A DNA stretch of 64,000 nucleotides, taken from an uncultured Oscillospiraceae bacterium. GTDB lineage: Bacteria; Bacillota; Clostridia; Oscillospirales; Oscillospiraceae. Shown here one piece after another: positions 1-8,480 of this stretch. Under the pieces are notes generated by a model, which made no database searches, was not told the DNA's origin, and was given only the letters and a program-made list of their open reading frames with translations. A program made the translations under genes and the position numbers. Location: the NCBI GenBank assembly GCA_934597165.1, contig CAKTQP010000007.1, forward strand, positions 4,463-68,462, in the 5' to 3' direction. Positions within the stretch are counted from its first letter, which is position 1. Each line of letters starts with the position of its first letter.

Positions 1-186
1 CAATTCCCCCGTCCCCAGGCAGCCACCTGGTTCAGTCTGCTGACCGTCATGCTCTGTTTGATCGCCCTGGCGGACTCGGTGGAGCTGTATCAGAAATTTT
101 TGTTGGCTGCCACCGCCCTTTGGTTCCTGGTGCGCAGCATCCTGCTCATTGACAATGCGGAGTACAGCGGGAAACACATTGGATAA
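1..186 (+). CDS. C-terminal end of an unidentified membrane protein (partial)
   Basis: An open frame runs in from the window edge and stops with TAA at 184-186, giving 61 residues. Two hydrophobic stretches are visible (around WFSLLTVMLCLIALA and FLLAATALWFLV), so this is probably the last one or two membrane segments of an integral membrane protein. The tail is short and polar and ends in KHIG. The start and any domain lie outside the window, so no function is assigned. A hairpin terminator follows directly. Confidence 0.55.
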   Translation, partial: QFPRPQAATWFSLLTVMLCLIALADSVELYQKFLLAATALWFLVRSILLIDNAEYSGKHIG

Positions 187-200
187 CTACATGAACATGA

Positions 201-240
201 AAAAAGCCTGTCTTTCCTCAGAAAGACAGGCTTTTCTTTA
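201..240. terminator. Bidirectional intrinsic terminator
   Basis: An 11-bp perfect stem, GCCTGTCTTTC (206-216) with its complement at 221-231, has a 4-nt loop. It is preceded by an A run and followed by TTTTCTTT, so it can end transcription of the plus-strand membrane gene and the minus-strand phosphatase gene that converge here. Confidence 0.85.
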
Positions 241-768
241 TAAATCGAACTCCAACAGCTGGCAGTTCTCCATATAAAACTCGTAAAAATCCCCAAAAGG
301 AATGTCCACAAAATAAGTACGCGCCGCCCGGCAGAAGCAGCCGTGGGACACCAGCAGCACCCGTTTGTCCGGGTACGTATCCCGCACCTTTTCGATGACC
401 GTATAGGCACGGTGGATGAGCTGCGCTGTGGACTCGCCCTCTGGGTAGTGCCACAGCAGGCTCTTGCGCTTCTTCCGGTACTCCGGGTCATCCACGCTCC
501 GGCCTTCAAAGGTGCCAAAGTCCTGTTCGATGAGGAGGGGTTCCGTCAGCACCGGTACGCCCACCTTTTGGGCGATGATGGCCGCTGTCTCCTGGGCGCG
601 ATCCATGGGGGAGGCCAAGATCACATTCACCCCGGCGCGTGCCGCCTCTTCGCCCACCTGAGCGGCCTGTGCTCTGCCTAAGTCGGTCAGCTGTGCTTCG
701 GTTCGGCCGCAGACGCAGCGCTTGGTGTTCCAATCGGTCTGGCCATGTCGGGTCAAAAACAATTTCAT
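238..768 (-). CDS. Histidine phosphatase family protein (phosphoglycerate mutase-like)
   Basis: A 176-residue protein opening MKLFLTRHGQTDWN, which carries the RHG motif of the histidine phosphatase superfamily (the His becomes phosphorylated). A second family signature, LLVSHG, lies near the C-terminus, and a mid-region Glu fits the usual acid. The ATG at 768 is chosen because AGGAGG lies 9 nt upstream; a longer frame to 792 has no better site. Family members include alpha-ribazole phosphatase, phosphoglycerate mutase and broad-specificity phosphatases, and the sequence does not tell which. It lies 16 nt downstream of the LexA-like gene on the same strand and is probably cotranscribed with it. 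It ends at the terminator at 206-231. Confidence 0.85.
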   Translation of the reverse strand: MKLFLTRHGQTDWNTKRCVCGRTEAQLTDLGRAQAAQVGEEAARAGVNVILASPMDRAQETAAIIAQKVGVPVLTEPLLIEQDFGTFEGRSVDDPEYRKKRKSLLWHYPEGESTAQLIHRAYTVIEKVRDTYPDKRVLLVSHGCFCRAARTYFVDIPFGDFYEFYMENCQLLEFDL

Positions 769-784
769 CGGAAGATTCCTCCTC

Positions 785-1375
785 TCAGTCATAGTGGCGT
801 ACCACTGCGATCACCTTTCCCAACAGCACCACCTCTGTCCCGTCCACCGGCGTTTTGTCCGGAATGGTGAGCCACAGGTGGTCCTGCTCCCAATTGGCAG
901 TGCCACAGACGGTCTGTCCCTCCAGCAAAAAGAGCATCAGCTCGCCCGGCTTCTGCGGCTCCTGCTGCCGCACCACCACCAGGTCACCGGGCAGGATGCC
1001 GGCGGAACGCAGGGTGTCCCGCTCCATCCGGACGGCAAAGTGGAACTGCGGTGCGTCTCCTGTGTCAAAGAGCAGGGTCTCCCCAGTGAAGTCGGACAGC
1101 TCTGCGGTCACTTCCTTCAGGATGGGGATCTTTTGCGCAGACTGAGTGTGTGCCGGCGTCACCGGTGTGATGGAACGGGTCTTTCCTGCGCCCCTGTGGA
1201 TGACACCGGCGGCTTCCATGGCTTTCAGGTGAAAGTGGACGGTGGAAGGGGATTTCAGGTGCACCGCCTCCGCGATCTCTCGGACGGAAGGGGGATAGCC
1301 TCGCTCCTGGGTGAAGGCGAGGATGTAGTCGTAGATCTGATTCTGTTTGGGGGTCAGCCGGTTCTTCAAGGGCAT
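785..1375 (-). CDS. LexA-like repressor lacking the Ser-Lys autocleavage dyad
   Basis: A 196-residue protein with LexA architecture: an N-terminal winged helix (residues about 5-65, including PPSVREIAEAV and SPSTVHFHLKAME) and a C-terminal S24/LexA-type beta domain (SAGILPGDLVVV, about 124-135). In E. coli LexA the catalytic Ser119 lies in GMSMKD and Lys156 in TVKRL. Here the aligned positions are Thr121 (RDTLRS) and Cys157 (QTVCG), and the Ala-Gly cleavage pair is also absent from the linker (EVTAE). It should therefore bind DNA but probably cannot self-cleave in the normal way. The ATG at 1375 was chosen because LexA proteins begin just before an LTxxQ motif; the ribosome site is weak. The gene is divergent from the marR operon, about 210 bp away. 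Confidence 0.8.
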   Translation of the reverse strand: MPLKNRLTPKQNQIYDYILAFTQERGYPPSVREIAEAVHLKSPSTVHFHLKAMEAAGVIHRGAGKTRSITPVTPAHTQSAQKIPILKEVTAELSDFTGETLLFDTGDAPQFHFAVRMERDTLRSAGILPGDLVVVRQQEPQKPGELMLFLLEGQTVCGTANWEQDHLWLTIPDKTPVDGTEVVLLGKVIAVVRHYD

Positions 1376-1504
1376 CCTCTTCTTTCTCACCGTGGACGCT
1401 TTGCAATTCCACTTTTTACAAGCTTCTTGGGTCGTGCTGTGCCAGTATACCACAGCGTCGGGAAAATCACAAACACTTGTTCTAATTTTTTCTCACATTT
1501 CCCC

Positions 1505-1555
1505 TTGACATTAAAAAAATATCTCGCTACAATGATAAGCACGCTAATTATTAGC
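1505..1555 (+). promoter_or_regulatory. Promoter and palindromic operator of the marR-ABC exporter operon
   Basis: TTGACA (1505-1510) and TACAAT (1528-1533) are separated by exactly 17 bp, a near-consensus vegetative promoter. Just downstream, at the expected start of transcription, is the perfect 13-bp palindrome GCTAATTATTAGC (1543-1555). MarR proteins bind AT-rich palindromes of this size and commonly repress their own operons, so this is the likely autoregulatory operator; that role is inferred. Confidence 0.8.
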
Positions 1556-1585
1556 CCGCAAACAATTAAAAAAGGAGGTGAGGCT

Positions 1586-2104
1586 TTGTATCTCTATCAA
1601 CATAAAAAGAACCCCTCCATTTTGATGCTCCACCGGCTCAACCGTGCCCATCGGAACGCCGTCGCTGCGTTGATGGCTCAGTATCACCTTCAGGATGTGG
1701 GCAATCCCATGCTGTTATTCATCCTGTCCAAAGGATTGGAGGAGGACGCTGTCCTGCCCAACCAAAAGCAGCTGGCACAGTGGCTCCACGTCTCTCCGGC
1801 TACGGTGGCCAACTCGTTGAAGTCATTGGAGCGAGGCGGCTACGTCCACAAGGAGCAAGACCCACAGGACGCCCGGCGGAACCGGGTGTCCATCACGGAA
1901 AAGGGACGTCAAGCCGTCTTGGAATGTGTGAAGGTCTTTGATACGGTGGATAGTCAGATGCTCCAAGGGTTTTCCCCAGAGGATCAGGCACAGCTGATGC
2001 GCTATCAAGAACAGATGCTCAACAACCTATCCCAGCTCAGCGGGGAAGACTGTCCGGAGGATTGCCCACCCTTTCCGCCGCACCATCCCCACTGCCATTT
2101 CTAA
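1586..2104 (+). CDS. MarR family transcriptional regulator
   Basis: A 172-residue winged-helix regulator. The TTG start at 1586 is chosen because GGAGGTG lies 5-7 nt upstream; reading further upstream would run through the promoter. The MarR signature is visible as LAQWLHVSPATVANSLKSLE (recognition helix) followed by a wing with DPQDARRNRVSITEKG. The C-terminal tail is rich in Cys, His and Pro (EDCPEDCPPFPPHHPHCHF), which may bind metal or respond to thiol state, though that is speculative. The gene is 23 nt upstream of the first of two ABC exporter genes. Such a MarR-ABC-ABC arrangement is common for drug-inducible efflux operons, so this protein probably represses the exporter from the palindrome at 1543-1555. 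Confidence 0.88.
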   Translation: MYLYQHKKNPSILMLHRLNRAHRNAVAALMAQYHLQDVGNPMLLFILSKGLEEDAVLPNQKQLAQWLHVSPATVANSLKSLERGGYVHKEQDPQDARRNRVSITEKGRQAVLECVKVFDTVDSQMLQGFSPEDQAQLMRYQEQMLNNLSQLSGEDCPEDCPPFPPHHPHCHF

Positions 2105-2127
2105 CTCGAAAGGACTGAGAACCTGCT

Positions 2128-3864
2128 ATGATGAAACGTCTGTTCCCTTATTTCAAGGGATACAAAAAACAAGCGATCCTGGCGCCTGCGCTCATTGCGC
2201 TGGAGACCATCTGCGAGCTGATCCTGCCTCTGCTGATGGCGGAGATCATTGACAGCGGCATCCAAAAGGGCAATATGCCGGTCATCCTGAAAATGGGTGC
2301 GCTGATGCTGGTGGTGGCTGCCGCCGCCATGTACTGCGGCGTCATGTCCGCCAAGCACGCCGCCTTTGCTGCCCAGGGTCTGGGCGCCAACCTGCGTAAG
2401 GCGCAATTTGAGAAGATCAGCACCTTTTCCTTCCGCAACATCGACCAATTCTCCACTGCCTCTCTGGTCACCCGTCTGACCAATGATGTGACCAACGTGC
2501 AGAACATGGTGGCCATGGCTCTGCGCCTGCTCATCCGCAGCGGCGTGATGATCGTAGCCTCTATGGCGGTGGCCATCTATATCCGCTGGCAGCTGGCTAT
2601 GATCCTCATCATTGCCGTGCCTGTCATTGCCCTGGTCATTGGCCTGCTGATGAAGGTCTGCATGGGGCTGTTCCGTGCCATGCAGCATCGGCTGGATCTG
2701 CTCAATGAAACCGTCCAGGAAAATCTGACCGCCATCCGTGTGGTCAAATCCTATGTTCGAGAGGAGTTTGAGAAGGAGAAGTTCAAAACCTCCAACGACA
2801 ACTTCACCAAAGCCGGCATGAACGTGAGCCTGCGCATCATCCTCATGCAGCCGGCCATGATGCTGGGTATCTCCATCTCCACCGCCCTCATCCTCTACCT
2901 GGGCGGCCAGACCGTTCTGCGCGGCGACCTGGAGATTGGCCTGCTGTCCTCGCTGTTGAACTACGTCCTCATGGTACTCATGAGCGTTATGATGGTGGCT
3001 ATGTGCCTGTTGATGTACACCCGTGCCAAGGCCTGTGCCCAGCGTATCTTTGAAGTCATCGACACCGACTCGGACATTCAGGACGGCTCCGCACCCGCTC
3101 TGCCGGAACAGGCAGGTCAGGTGGAATTTCGGGATGTCTCCTTTAAATATGACACCTCCGGCACCGGCGATAACGTCCTGTCCCACATCTCCTTCACCGC
3201 CAAGCCCGGCCAGGTGATTGCCGTCATTGGCGGCACCGGCGAGGGCAAATCCACCCTGGTCAATCTCATCCCTCGGTTCTACGATGCCACGGAAGGGGAA
3301 GTGCTGGTGGACGGCATCAACGTGAAAGACTATCCGCTGGAAGACCTGCGCCACCGCATCGGCATGGTCCTCCAAAACAACGTCCTGTTCTCCGGCACCA
3401 TCCGAGAGAACCTGCTGTGGGGCAACCCGGACGCCACGGAAGAAGAAATCATCCAAGCGGCCAAGGACGCTCAGGCTTATGACTTCATCATGTCCTTCCC
3501 CAAGGGCTTTGACACCTGGCTGGAACAGGGCGGCGTCAACGTCTCCGGCGGCCAGAAGCAGCGTCTATGCATCGCCCGTGCTATGCTCCGCAAGCCCGCC
3601 ATCCTCATCCTGGATGACTCCACCTCCGCTGTGGACTCCGCCACGGAAGCCCTCATCCGGGAGTCCTTCCACGAGAACCTGAAACACACCACTGTTTTCC
3701 TCATCGCCCAGCGTATCAGCTCGGTGCGGGACGCCGATCAGATCATCATTTTGGATGACGGCAAGGTGGCCGACATCGGCACCCATGACCAACTGATGGC
3801 AGAGAGCAAGATCTATCAGGAAATCTATCACTCCCAGCTGAAAGGAGGGGTCTACCATGGCTGA
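2128..3864 (+). CDS. Heterodimeric ABC exporter, subunit with degenerate ATP site
   Basis: A 578-residue fused membrane/ATPase half-transporter: six membrane helices (about 15-320), then the nucleotide-binding domain. Walker A GGTGEGKS is at 368-375 and the signature VSGGQ at 472-476, both intact. The Walker B motif reads ILDD, so the catalytic Glu is Asp497, and the switch His is Gln528 (IAQR). These are the changes that mark the non-catalytic half of asymmetric exporters such as TM287/288, LmrCD and BmrCD. Its partner overlaps by 8 bp and carries the complementary set of motifs. The pair probably expels lipophilic drugs or peptides across the membrane. An alternative ATG lies at 2131. Confidence 0.92.
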   Translation: MMKRLFPYFKGYKKQAILAPALIALETICELILPLLMAEIIDSGIQKGNMPVILKMGALMLVVAAAAMYCGVMSAKHAAFAAQGLGANLRKAQFEKISTFSFRNIDQFSTASLVTRLTNDVTNVQNMVAMALRLLIRSGVMIVASMAVAIYIRWQLAMILIIAVPVIALVIGLLMKVCMGLFRAMQHRLDLLNETVQENLTAIRVVKSYVREEFEKEKFKTSNDNFTKAGMNVSLRIILMQPAMMLGISISTALILYLGGQTVLRGDLEIGLLSSLLNYVLMVLMSVMMVAMCLLMYTRAKACAQRIFEVIDTDSDIQDGSAPALPEQAGQVEFRDVSFKYDTSGTGDNVLSHISFTAKPGQVIAVIGGTGEGKSTLVNLIPRFYDATEGEVLVDGINVKDYPLEDLRHRIGMVLQNNVLFSGTIRENLLWGNPDATEEEIIQAAKDAQAYDFIMSFPKGFDTWLEQGGVNVSGGQKQRLCIARAMLRKPAILILDDSTSAVDSATEALIRESFHENLKHTTVFLIAQRISSVRDADQIIILDDGKVADIGTHDQLMAESKIYQEIYHSQLKGGVYHG

Positions 3865-5779
3865 TGCTCCCAGAAGAAATCGCAAGGTCAACGGCCACGG
3901 CGGTGGCCCCATCGGTGGGTTCCAGAAGCCCAAGGAGACCAAAAAGACCGTGAAACGTCTGCTGGGCTACATGGGACAGCACCCAGTCATGCTCATTGTG
4001 GCATTTCTCTGCGTCATCGCTTCCGCCCTGGCCAGCGTGGGCGCCACCTATATCACACGCCCCATCATCAACGACATCGCCGCAGCAGTAGCCGCCGGTC
4101 AGACCACCCTGCCCAGCTTGGGGCCTAAGGTGTTGCAGCTGCTAGCCGTCTACGTCTTTGCCGCCGCCTGCTACTTCCTCCAAGGCAATATGATGGTTCG
4201 TGTGGCACAGCGAGGCACCAATGCCCTGCGGCGGGATCTGTTCAACCATATGCAGACTCTGCCCCTGACCTACTTTGACCAGCATCCCCATGGCGACCTG
4301 ATGAGCCGTTTCACCAATGATGCCGACAATGTACTTCAGGTCTTGGAGCAGTCCGTCCTCCAGTGTGTCTCCGCCCTGTTCGCCTTCGTGGGCATCGTGG
4401 TCATGATGCTCTATCTGAGCCGAGTGCTCTTTCTGGTCACTCTGGTCATGCTGGCAGTCACCCTGCTGGTGTTCAAGCAGCTGGGTGGCAAGAGCCGCCT
4501 CTACTTTGCCAAGCAGCAGGCCGCTCTGGGTACCCTGAACGGCAACATTCAGGAGACCATTGAGGGTCTGAAAGTAGTCAAAGCCTTCACCCATGAGGAT
4601 CAGGCCAAGGAGACCTTCAACGAACTGAACGAGAATTTCCGAGCAGCCGCCAGCAACGCCAGCTTTTTCAGCACCTGCATCATGCCGGTAGCTGGCAACC
4701 TGTCCAATATTGGCTACGCATTCACCGCCGCCTTTGGCGGGGTTCTGGCCATTCTGGGCAGCTTTGACATCGGCGGTCTGGTGGCCTATCTGACCTACTC
4801 CAAGCAGGTCTCTCAGCCCATGAACCAGCTCTCTATGCAGATGACCAACATCCTCTCCGCCCTGGCTGGCGCAGAGCGTATCTTCCAGGTCATCGACGAG
4901 GCAGCGGAAGTGGACGAAGGCAAGGTCACCCTGGTGCCTGCCGAGCACAATCCGGACGGCTCTTTGAAGGCTTGGGAATCCGGTCGTGTCACTGCCTGGG
5001 CTTGGAAGGTGCCTCAGGAGGATGGCAGTGTCAAGTATGTAGGGCTGAAGGGGGACGTGCGCCTGAAGAACGTGGACTTCGGCTATGTGCCGGATAAGCA
5101 AGTTTTGCACGACGTGAGCGTCTACGCAAAGCCCGGTCAGAAGATTGCCTTTGTCGGCTCCACCGGCGCCGGCAAGACCACCATCACCAACCTCATCAAC
5201 CGGTTCTACGAGATCCAGTCCGGCTCCATCGAGTACGACGGCATCAACGTCAAGGACATCCAGAAGGACTCCCTGCGGCACAGTCTGGGCGTGGTGCTCC
5301 AGGACACCCACCTGTTCACTGGCACCGTCATGGAGAACATCCGCTACGGCCGACTGGACGCCACCGACGAGGAGTGCATCCAGGCCGCCAAGACCGCCAA
5401 CGCCCACAGCTTCATCCGGCGTCTGCCGGACGGCTATCAGACCATGGTCACCGGCGATGGCGCCAACCTGTCCCAGGGACAGCGGCAGCTGCTGGCCATC
5501 GCCCGAGCGGCGGTAGCCGATCCTCCCGTCATGGTGCTGGACGAGGCAACCTCCTCCATCGACACCCGTACCGAAGCCCTCATCTCTCAGGGCATGGACG
5601 CGCTGATGGAGAACCGCACCGTCTTCGTCATCGCCCACCGGCTGTCCACCGTCCGCAACGCCAAGTGCATTGCAGTTTTGGAAGGTGGCCAGATCATCGA
5701 GATCGGTTCCCATGAGGAACTGATGGCTTTGAAGGGTCGGTATTATCAGCTCTACACGGGTCAGTTCCAACTGGACTGA
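3857..5779 (+). CDS. Heterodimeric ABC exporter, catalytic subunit
   Basis: A 640-residue half-transporter partner of the preceding gene, overlapping it by 8 bp (translational coupling). A basic N-terminal extension of about 35 residues precedes the membrane domain. About 45 extra residues (around AEHNPDGSLKAWESGRVTAW) lie between membrane and ATPase domains. The ATPase domain has Walker A GSTGAGKT (434-441), Walker B VLDE with catalytic Glu563, and switch His594 (IAHR). Its signature is altered to LSQGQ (538-542). A degenerate signature here with an intact signature in the partner makes one functional and one impaired ATP site, as known for TM287/288-type heterodimers. The operon ends in a strong terminator. 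Confidence 0.93.
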   Translation: MADAPRRNRKVNGHGGGPIGGFQKPKETKKTVKRLLGYMGQHPVMLIVAFLCVIASALASVGATYITRPIINDIAAAVAAGQTTLPSLGPKVLQLLAVYVFAAACYFLQGNMMVRVAQRGTNALRRDLFNHMQTLPLTYFDQHPHGDLMSRFTNDADNVLQVLEQSVLQCVSALFAFVGIVVMMLYLSRVLFLVTLVMLAVTLLVFKQLGGKSRLYFAKQQAALGTLNGNIQETIEGLKVVKAFTHEDQAKETFNELNENFRAAASNASFFSTCIMPVAGNLSNIGYAFTAAFGGVLAILGSFDIGGLVAYLTYSKQVSQPMNQLSMQMTNILSALAGAERIFQVIDEAAEVDEGKVTLVPAEHNPDGSLKAWESGRVTAWAWKVPQEDGSVKYVGLKGDVRLKNVDFGYVPDKQVLHDVSVYAKPGQKIAFVGSTGAGKTTITNLINRFYEIQSGSIEYDGINVKDIQKDSLRHSLGVVLQDTHLFTGTVMENIRYGRLDATDEECIQAAKTANAHSFIRRLPDGYQTMVTGDGANLSQGQRQLLAIARAAVADPPVMVLDEATSSIDTRTEALISQGMDALMENRTVFVIAHRLSTVRNAKCIAVLEGGQIIEIGSHEELMALKGRYYQLYTGQFQLD

Positions 5780-5790
5780 TTGCAAACACA

Positions 5791-5820
5791 AAAGGGAACG
5801 CTGAAAGGCGTTCCCTTTTT
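5791..5820 (+). terminator. Intrinsic terminator of the ABC exporter operon
   Basis: The stem AAAGGGAACGC (5791-5801) pairs with GCGTTCCCTTT (5808-5818) and is followed by T residues. It lies 12 nt after the exporter stop codon. Confidence 0.88.
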
Positions 5821-5880
5821 CAGATTTTATATATAAAACATGGCGTGGTCAGTGAGTAGGACAACTGATAGAAAGTAAAA

Positions 5881-5966
5881 GGCCAGTCGTGTGGTTAGCT
5901 ACGACTGGCCAGGGAGGTGAATCTATGTTCACACTCGTGCGAAAAGCCATTAAAATAATAACATAA
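5881..5966 (+). other. Hairpin plus strong ribosome site plus 13-codon ORF of unknown type
   Basis: A perfect 10-bp stem, GGCCAGTCGT (5881-5890) and ACGACTGGCC (5901-5910), is followed at once by AGGGAGGTGA and an ATG at 5925. That ATG opens a 13-residue peptide, MFTLVRKAIKIIT, ending at 5966. The peptide is short, basic and hydrophobic. The stem on the minus strand is followed by TTTT and could act as a terminator for the XRE gene. The block resembles the tail of a small type I toxin or leader-peptide cassette, but no known toxin sequence can be recognised, so the type is left open. Nothing else is evident in 5821-6011. Confidence 0.4.
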
Positions 5967-6011
5967 ATCTCTTCTTTAAATTTCAAGAACTTCAAACAAG
6001 CAGCGATACTT

Positions 6012-6998
6012 TTACTTTTTCCTGCGCACCACAGCCTGCAAGATGCCATATACCGCCACAAAGAGCACACCGGCCACCGGCCAGACGATCCAGGTGAAGT
6101 CCCATCTCTGTGTGATAAAGCTATAGGCCAGATAGATGGCGGTAGCCAGCGTCCAGTAGACGCCGGGGAACCAGGCCAGCTTTTTGTTGGTCTGCTTCCG
6201 CTCCTTGGTGTAGTCCTCTTCCTGGAGGATCTTCTGATAGCTGCTGTGGATGCTGCCGAAGCGGACAAAGAGGAAGACCGCTACGGCCACCAGCGCCAGC
6301 AGGACATTGACGCAACAAATGCTGATGTAGTCGTCCGAGTTCATGGCACTAGAGAGCAGAAGGGGGACGACACTCAAGATGCAGAGCACCACGCCCACCA
6401 CCAGACTCATCCGGTAGGCCGGTTCATCCGCTTCCTTCCGCCGCTGCACCACACCGCTGACGCCGTACTGGAGGGAGAGGGCTTCCTCTTCCATGTGCTG
6501 ATAGGGAGCGAGCTTCATGCCGTCAAAGATGAGGATGGCCACACCGATGGCCACCAGGATCAGGAGAACAGACACGCCTACGCAGGTGGCAAAGGTCTCC
6601 GAAACGCTTCCCATGTACTCGGCCACGCCGGCCAACTGGATGAGGCAGATGGGGGAGAGGACGAACAGCGCTACGGCCATGGCCATGCGGGTGGAGAGCT
6701 TCCGGGTCAAGTCCAGGAAGGTGTTGGCCTCTTCTAAGGTCACCACATAATCTCCGCCGGATTCCGGTGCCAGTTCTCCCTCCGGCAGGGTGACCTCTTC
6801 GATCTCATCCTTCAACAAGTAGTCGGTGCTGACGCAAAACAGCTGGCTCATCTTCACCATCCGATCCAAGTCGGGCAGGGAAGCGCCGGACTCCCACTTG
6901 GAGACCGCCTGTCTGGAAACCCCCAGTTTTTCTGCCAGCTCCTCCTGAGACCAGCCATTGCGTTTGCGCAGCATGGTGATTTTTTCCGCCATGATCAT
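6012..6998 (-). CDS. XRE-type helix-turn-helix regulator with membrane domain
   Basis: A 328-residue protein. Residues about 5-60 form a Cro/CI-type DNA-binding domain (WSQEELAEKLGVSRQAVSKW). About 60 polar residues follow, then five or six hydrophobic segments (for example MAMAVALFVLSPICLIQLAG and VSVLLILVAIGVAILIF), with a basic end. Membrane-anchored XRE regulators of this layout are common in Clostridia and probably sense envelope conditions, but the signal is unknown. The ATG at 6998 has AAAGGA 9 nt upstream; a second ATG two codons later is possible. The gene stands alone between the exporter operon and the rRNA methyltransferase. Confidence 0.82.
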   Translation of the reverse strand: MIMAEKITMLRKRNGWSQEELAEKLGVSRQAVSKWESGASLPDLDRMVKMSQLFCVSTDYLLKDEIEEVTLPEGELAPESGGDYVVTLEEANTFLDLTRKLSTRMAMAVALFVLSPICLIQLAGVAEYMGSVSETFATCVGVSVLLILVAIGVAILIFDGMKLAPYQHMEEEALSLQYGVSGVVQRRKEADEPAYRMSLVVGVVLCILSVVPLLLSSAMNSDDYISICCVNVLLALVAVAVFLFVRFGSIHSSYQKILQEEDYTKERKQTNKKLAWFPGVYWTLATAIYLAYSFITQRWDFTWIVWPVAGVLFVAVYGILQAVVRRKK

Positions 6999-7170
6999 AA
7001 CGATTCATCCTTTCCGCCGCCGAGGCGTTTTCTTCCCCTTTATCTTAGCAAAACGCCCGGTTGCCGACCACCAAGTGGACGGTATTTCTCGTCAACCAGC
7101 GGTTGCAACTACCCAAAACAGGCACTTTTTTCGGTTGCATGAACGGAAATCCCGCTGATTTCCCCCTTTT

Positions 7171-8301
7171 TCATTTCTTCCCGTACTTCCCGTACATGAA
7201 CAGGTCGCACTTGAGCATCCCGTTGTACAGCTTCCGCTTTTTCTTTGCCCGCGCGCCAAAGACCTCTTCAAATTCCGTGTGGCTGGACAGGATGGACACC
7301 TTCCACCCCTCCGGCAGCAGGCGCACTGCGTGGCCGAATTCGCCGTACAGCTTGGACACCTCCTGCTTCTCCATCAGCCGTTCGCCGTAGGGGGGATTGG
7401 TCACCACGCGGCCGTAAGGCTCGGTACTGTAGAACCGGCGGGCGTCATAGACTTCAAAGCGAACGGTGTCCTCCACCTCTGCCTTTTCCGCGTTGCTCCG
7501 GGCGATGTCAATGGCTCTGGGGTCGATGTCGCCGCCCCAGATGTCATAGGCGCGGTCGAACTCCTTGTCCAACGCCTCTTCCACTGCCGTCATCCAATGC
7601 TCCGAGGGCAGGACCTTCCACTTCTGAGCGGCGAAGGTGCGGTTGAGACCGGGGGCGCGGTTTTTAGCGATGAGCGCTGCCTCGATGCAGATGGTGCCGC
7701 TGCCGCAGAAGGGGTCACAGAAGGGGTCCAACCCTTTGTAGCCGGACAGGAGCACCATGGCTGCCGCCAGGGTCTCCCGCAGGGGCGCTTCCACGCCCAC
7801 GGCACGGTAGCCCCGCTTATAGAGGCCGGAACCGCTGGTGTCCAAACAAAGGGACACGGTGTCCTTCATAATAGAGAACTGGATCTGATACCGGCTTCCC
7901 GTCTCCGGCAGCCACTCCATGCCATAAGCCTGCCCTAGCTTGGCCGAAGCCGCTTTTTTGATGATGGACTGACAGGCGGGGATGCTAAAGAGCTGGGAGT
8001 TGATGGAGTAGCCCTTCACCGGGAACTCTCCGTCCTTGGGGATCCAATCCTGCCAGGGGATGGCGAAGGTGCCTTGGTACAGCTCTTCAAAGGAGATGGC
8101 CGAGAATTCCCCCAGCACCACCAGCACACGAGCGCCGCAGCGGAGGTTCAGATTCAGCCGCGCCACGTCCAACAGGGTGCCCACGCAGCAGACCCGGCCG
8201 TTTTCCGCCTGCACCTGCTCCATCTTGAGCTTTTTCAGCTCGTCCGCCACCAGTTTTTCCACCCCCAGATAGCAGGGGACCATCAATTTCAATTTTTCCA
8301 T
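7171..8301 (-). CDS. THUMP-domain class I rRNA guanine-N2 methyltransferase (RlmL/YpsC family)
   Basis: A 376-residue protein with an N-terminal THUMP RNA-binding region (about 50-160) and a C-terminal Rossmann methyltransferase. DPFCGSGTICIEAAL binds S-adenosylmethionine, and NPPYGERL is the NPPY catalytic motif of amino-group methylation on guanine. The family methylates guanosines in 23S rRNA (m2G2445 in E. coli) in the cytoplasm. Length and motif order fit the single-domain Firmicutes form rather than the larger E. coli fusion. It is monocistronic, with its own promoter at 8368-8396. Confidence 0.88.
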   Translation of the reverse strand: MEKLKLMVPCYLGVEKLVADELKKLKMEQVQAENGRVCCVGTLLDVARLNLNLRCGARVLVVLGEFSAISFEELYQGTFAIPWQDWIPKDGEFPVKGYSINSQLFSIPACQSIIKKAASAKLGQAYGMEWLPETGSRYQIQFSIMKDTVSLCLDTSGSGLYKRGYRAVGVEAPLRETLAAAMVLLSGYKGLDPFCDPFCGSGTICIEAALIAKNRAPGLNRTFAAQKWKVLPSEHWMTAVEEALDKEFDRAYDIWGGDIDPRAIDIARSNAEKAEVEDTVRFEVYDARRFYSTEPYGRVVTNPPYGERLMEKQEVSKLYGEFGHAVRLLPEGWKVSILSSHTEFEEVFGARAKKKRKLYNGMLKCDLFMYGKYGKK

Positions 8302-8367
8302 CGTTCTTCCGCCTTTCCGCAGTTGATCCTGCCGGAAAGCGACAGGATGGTTACAATTTCGTCCTTC

Positions 8368-8396
8368 ATTATAACGAAATTTTAATCTTTTCGCAA
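8368..8396 (-). promoter_or_regulatory. Promoter of the RlmL-type methyltransferase gene
   Basis: On the minus strand TTGCGA (8391-8396) and TATAAT (8368-8373) are separated by 17 bp, about 65 nt before the ATG. The same 8302-8480 interval must hold the divergent nfeD promoter; a TAGACT/TATGAT pair near 8417-8445 is a weak candidate. Confidence 0.7.
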
Positions 8397-8480
8397 TTCA
8401 TTTTAACCACCCCCGGATAGACTTTTCCATTTCGCTATGATATGATTGGTGATAAGACAATACGAAAGGAGTTGTTCCCT

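Noticed and set aside
2101..3456. A 451-codon frame antisense to the first ABC subunit
   Set aside because: Composition rich in His, Gln and Gly typical of reverse-strand artefacts; no start signal.
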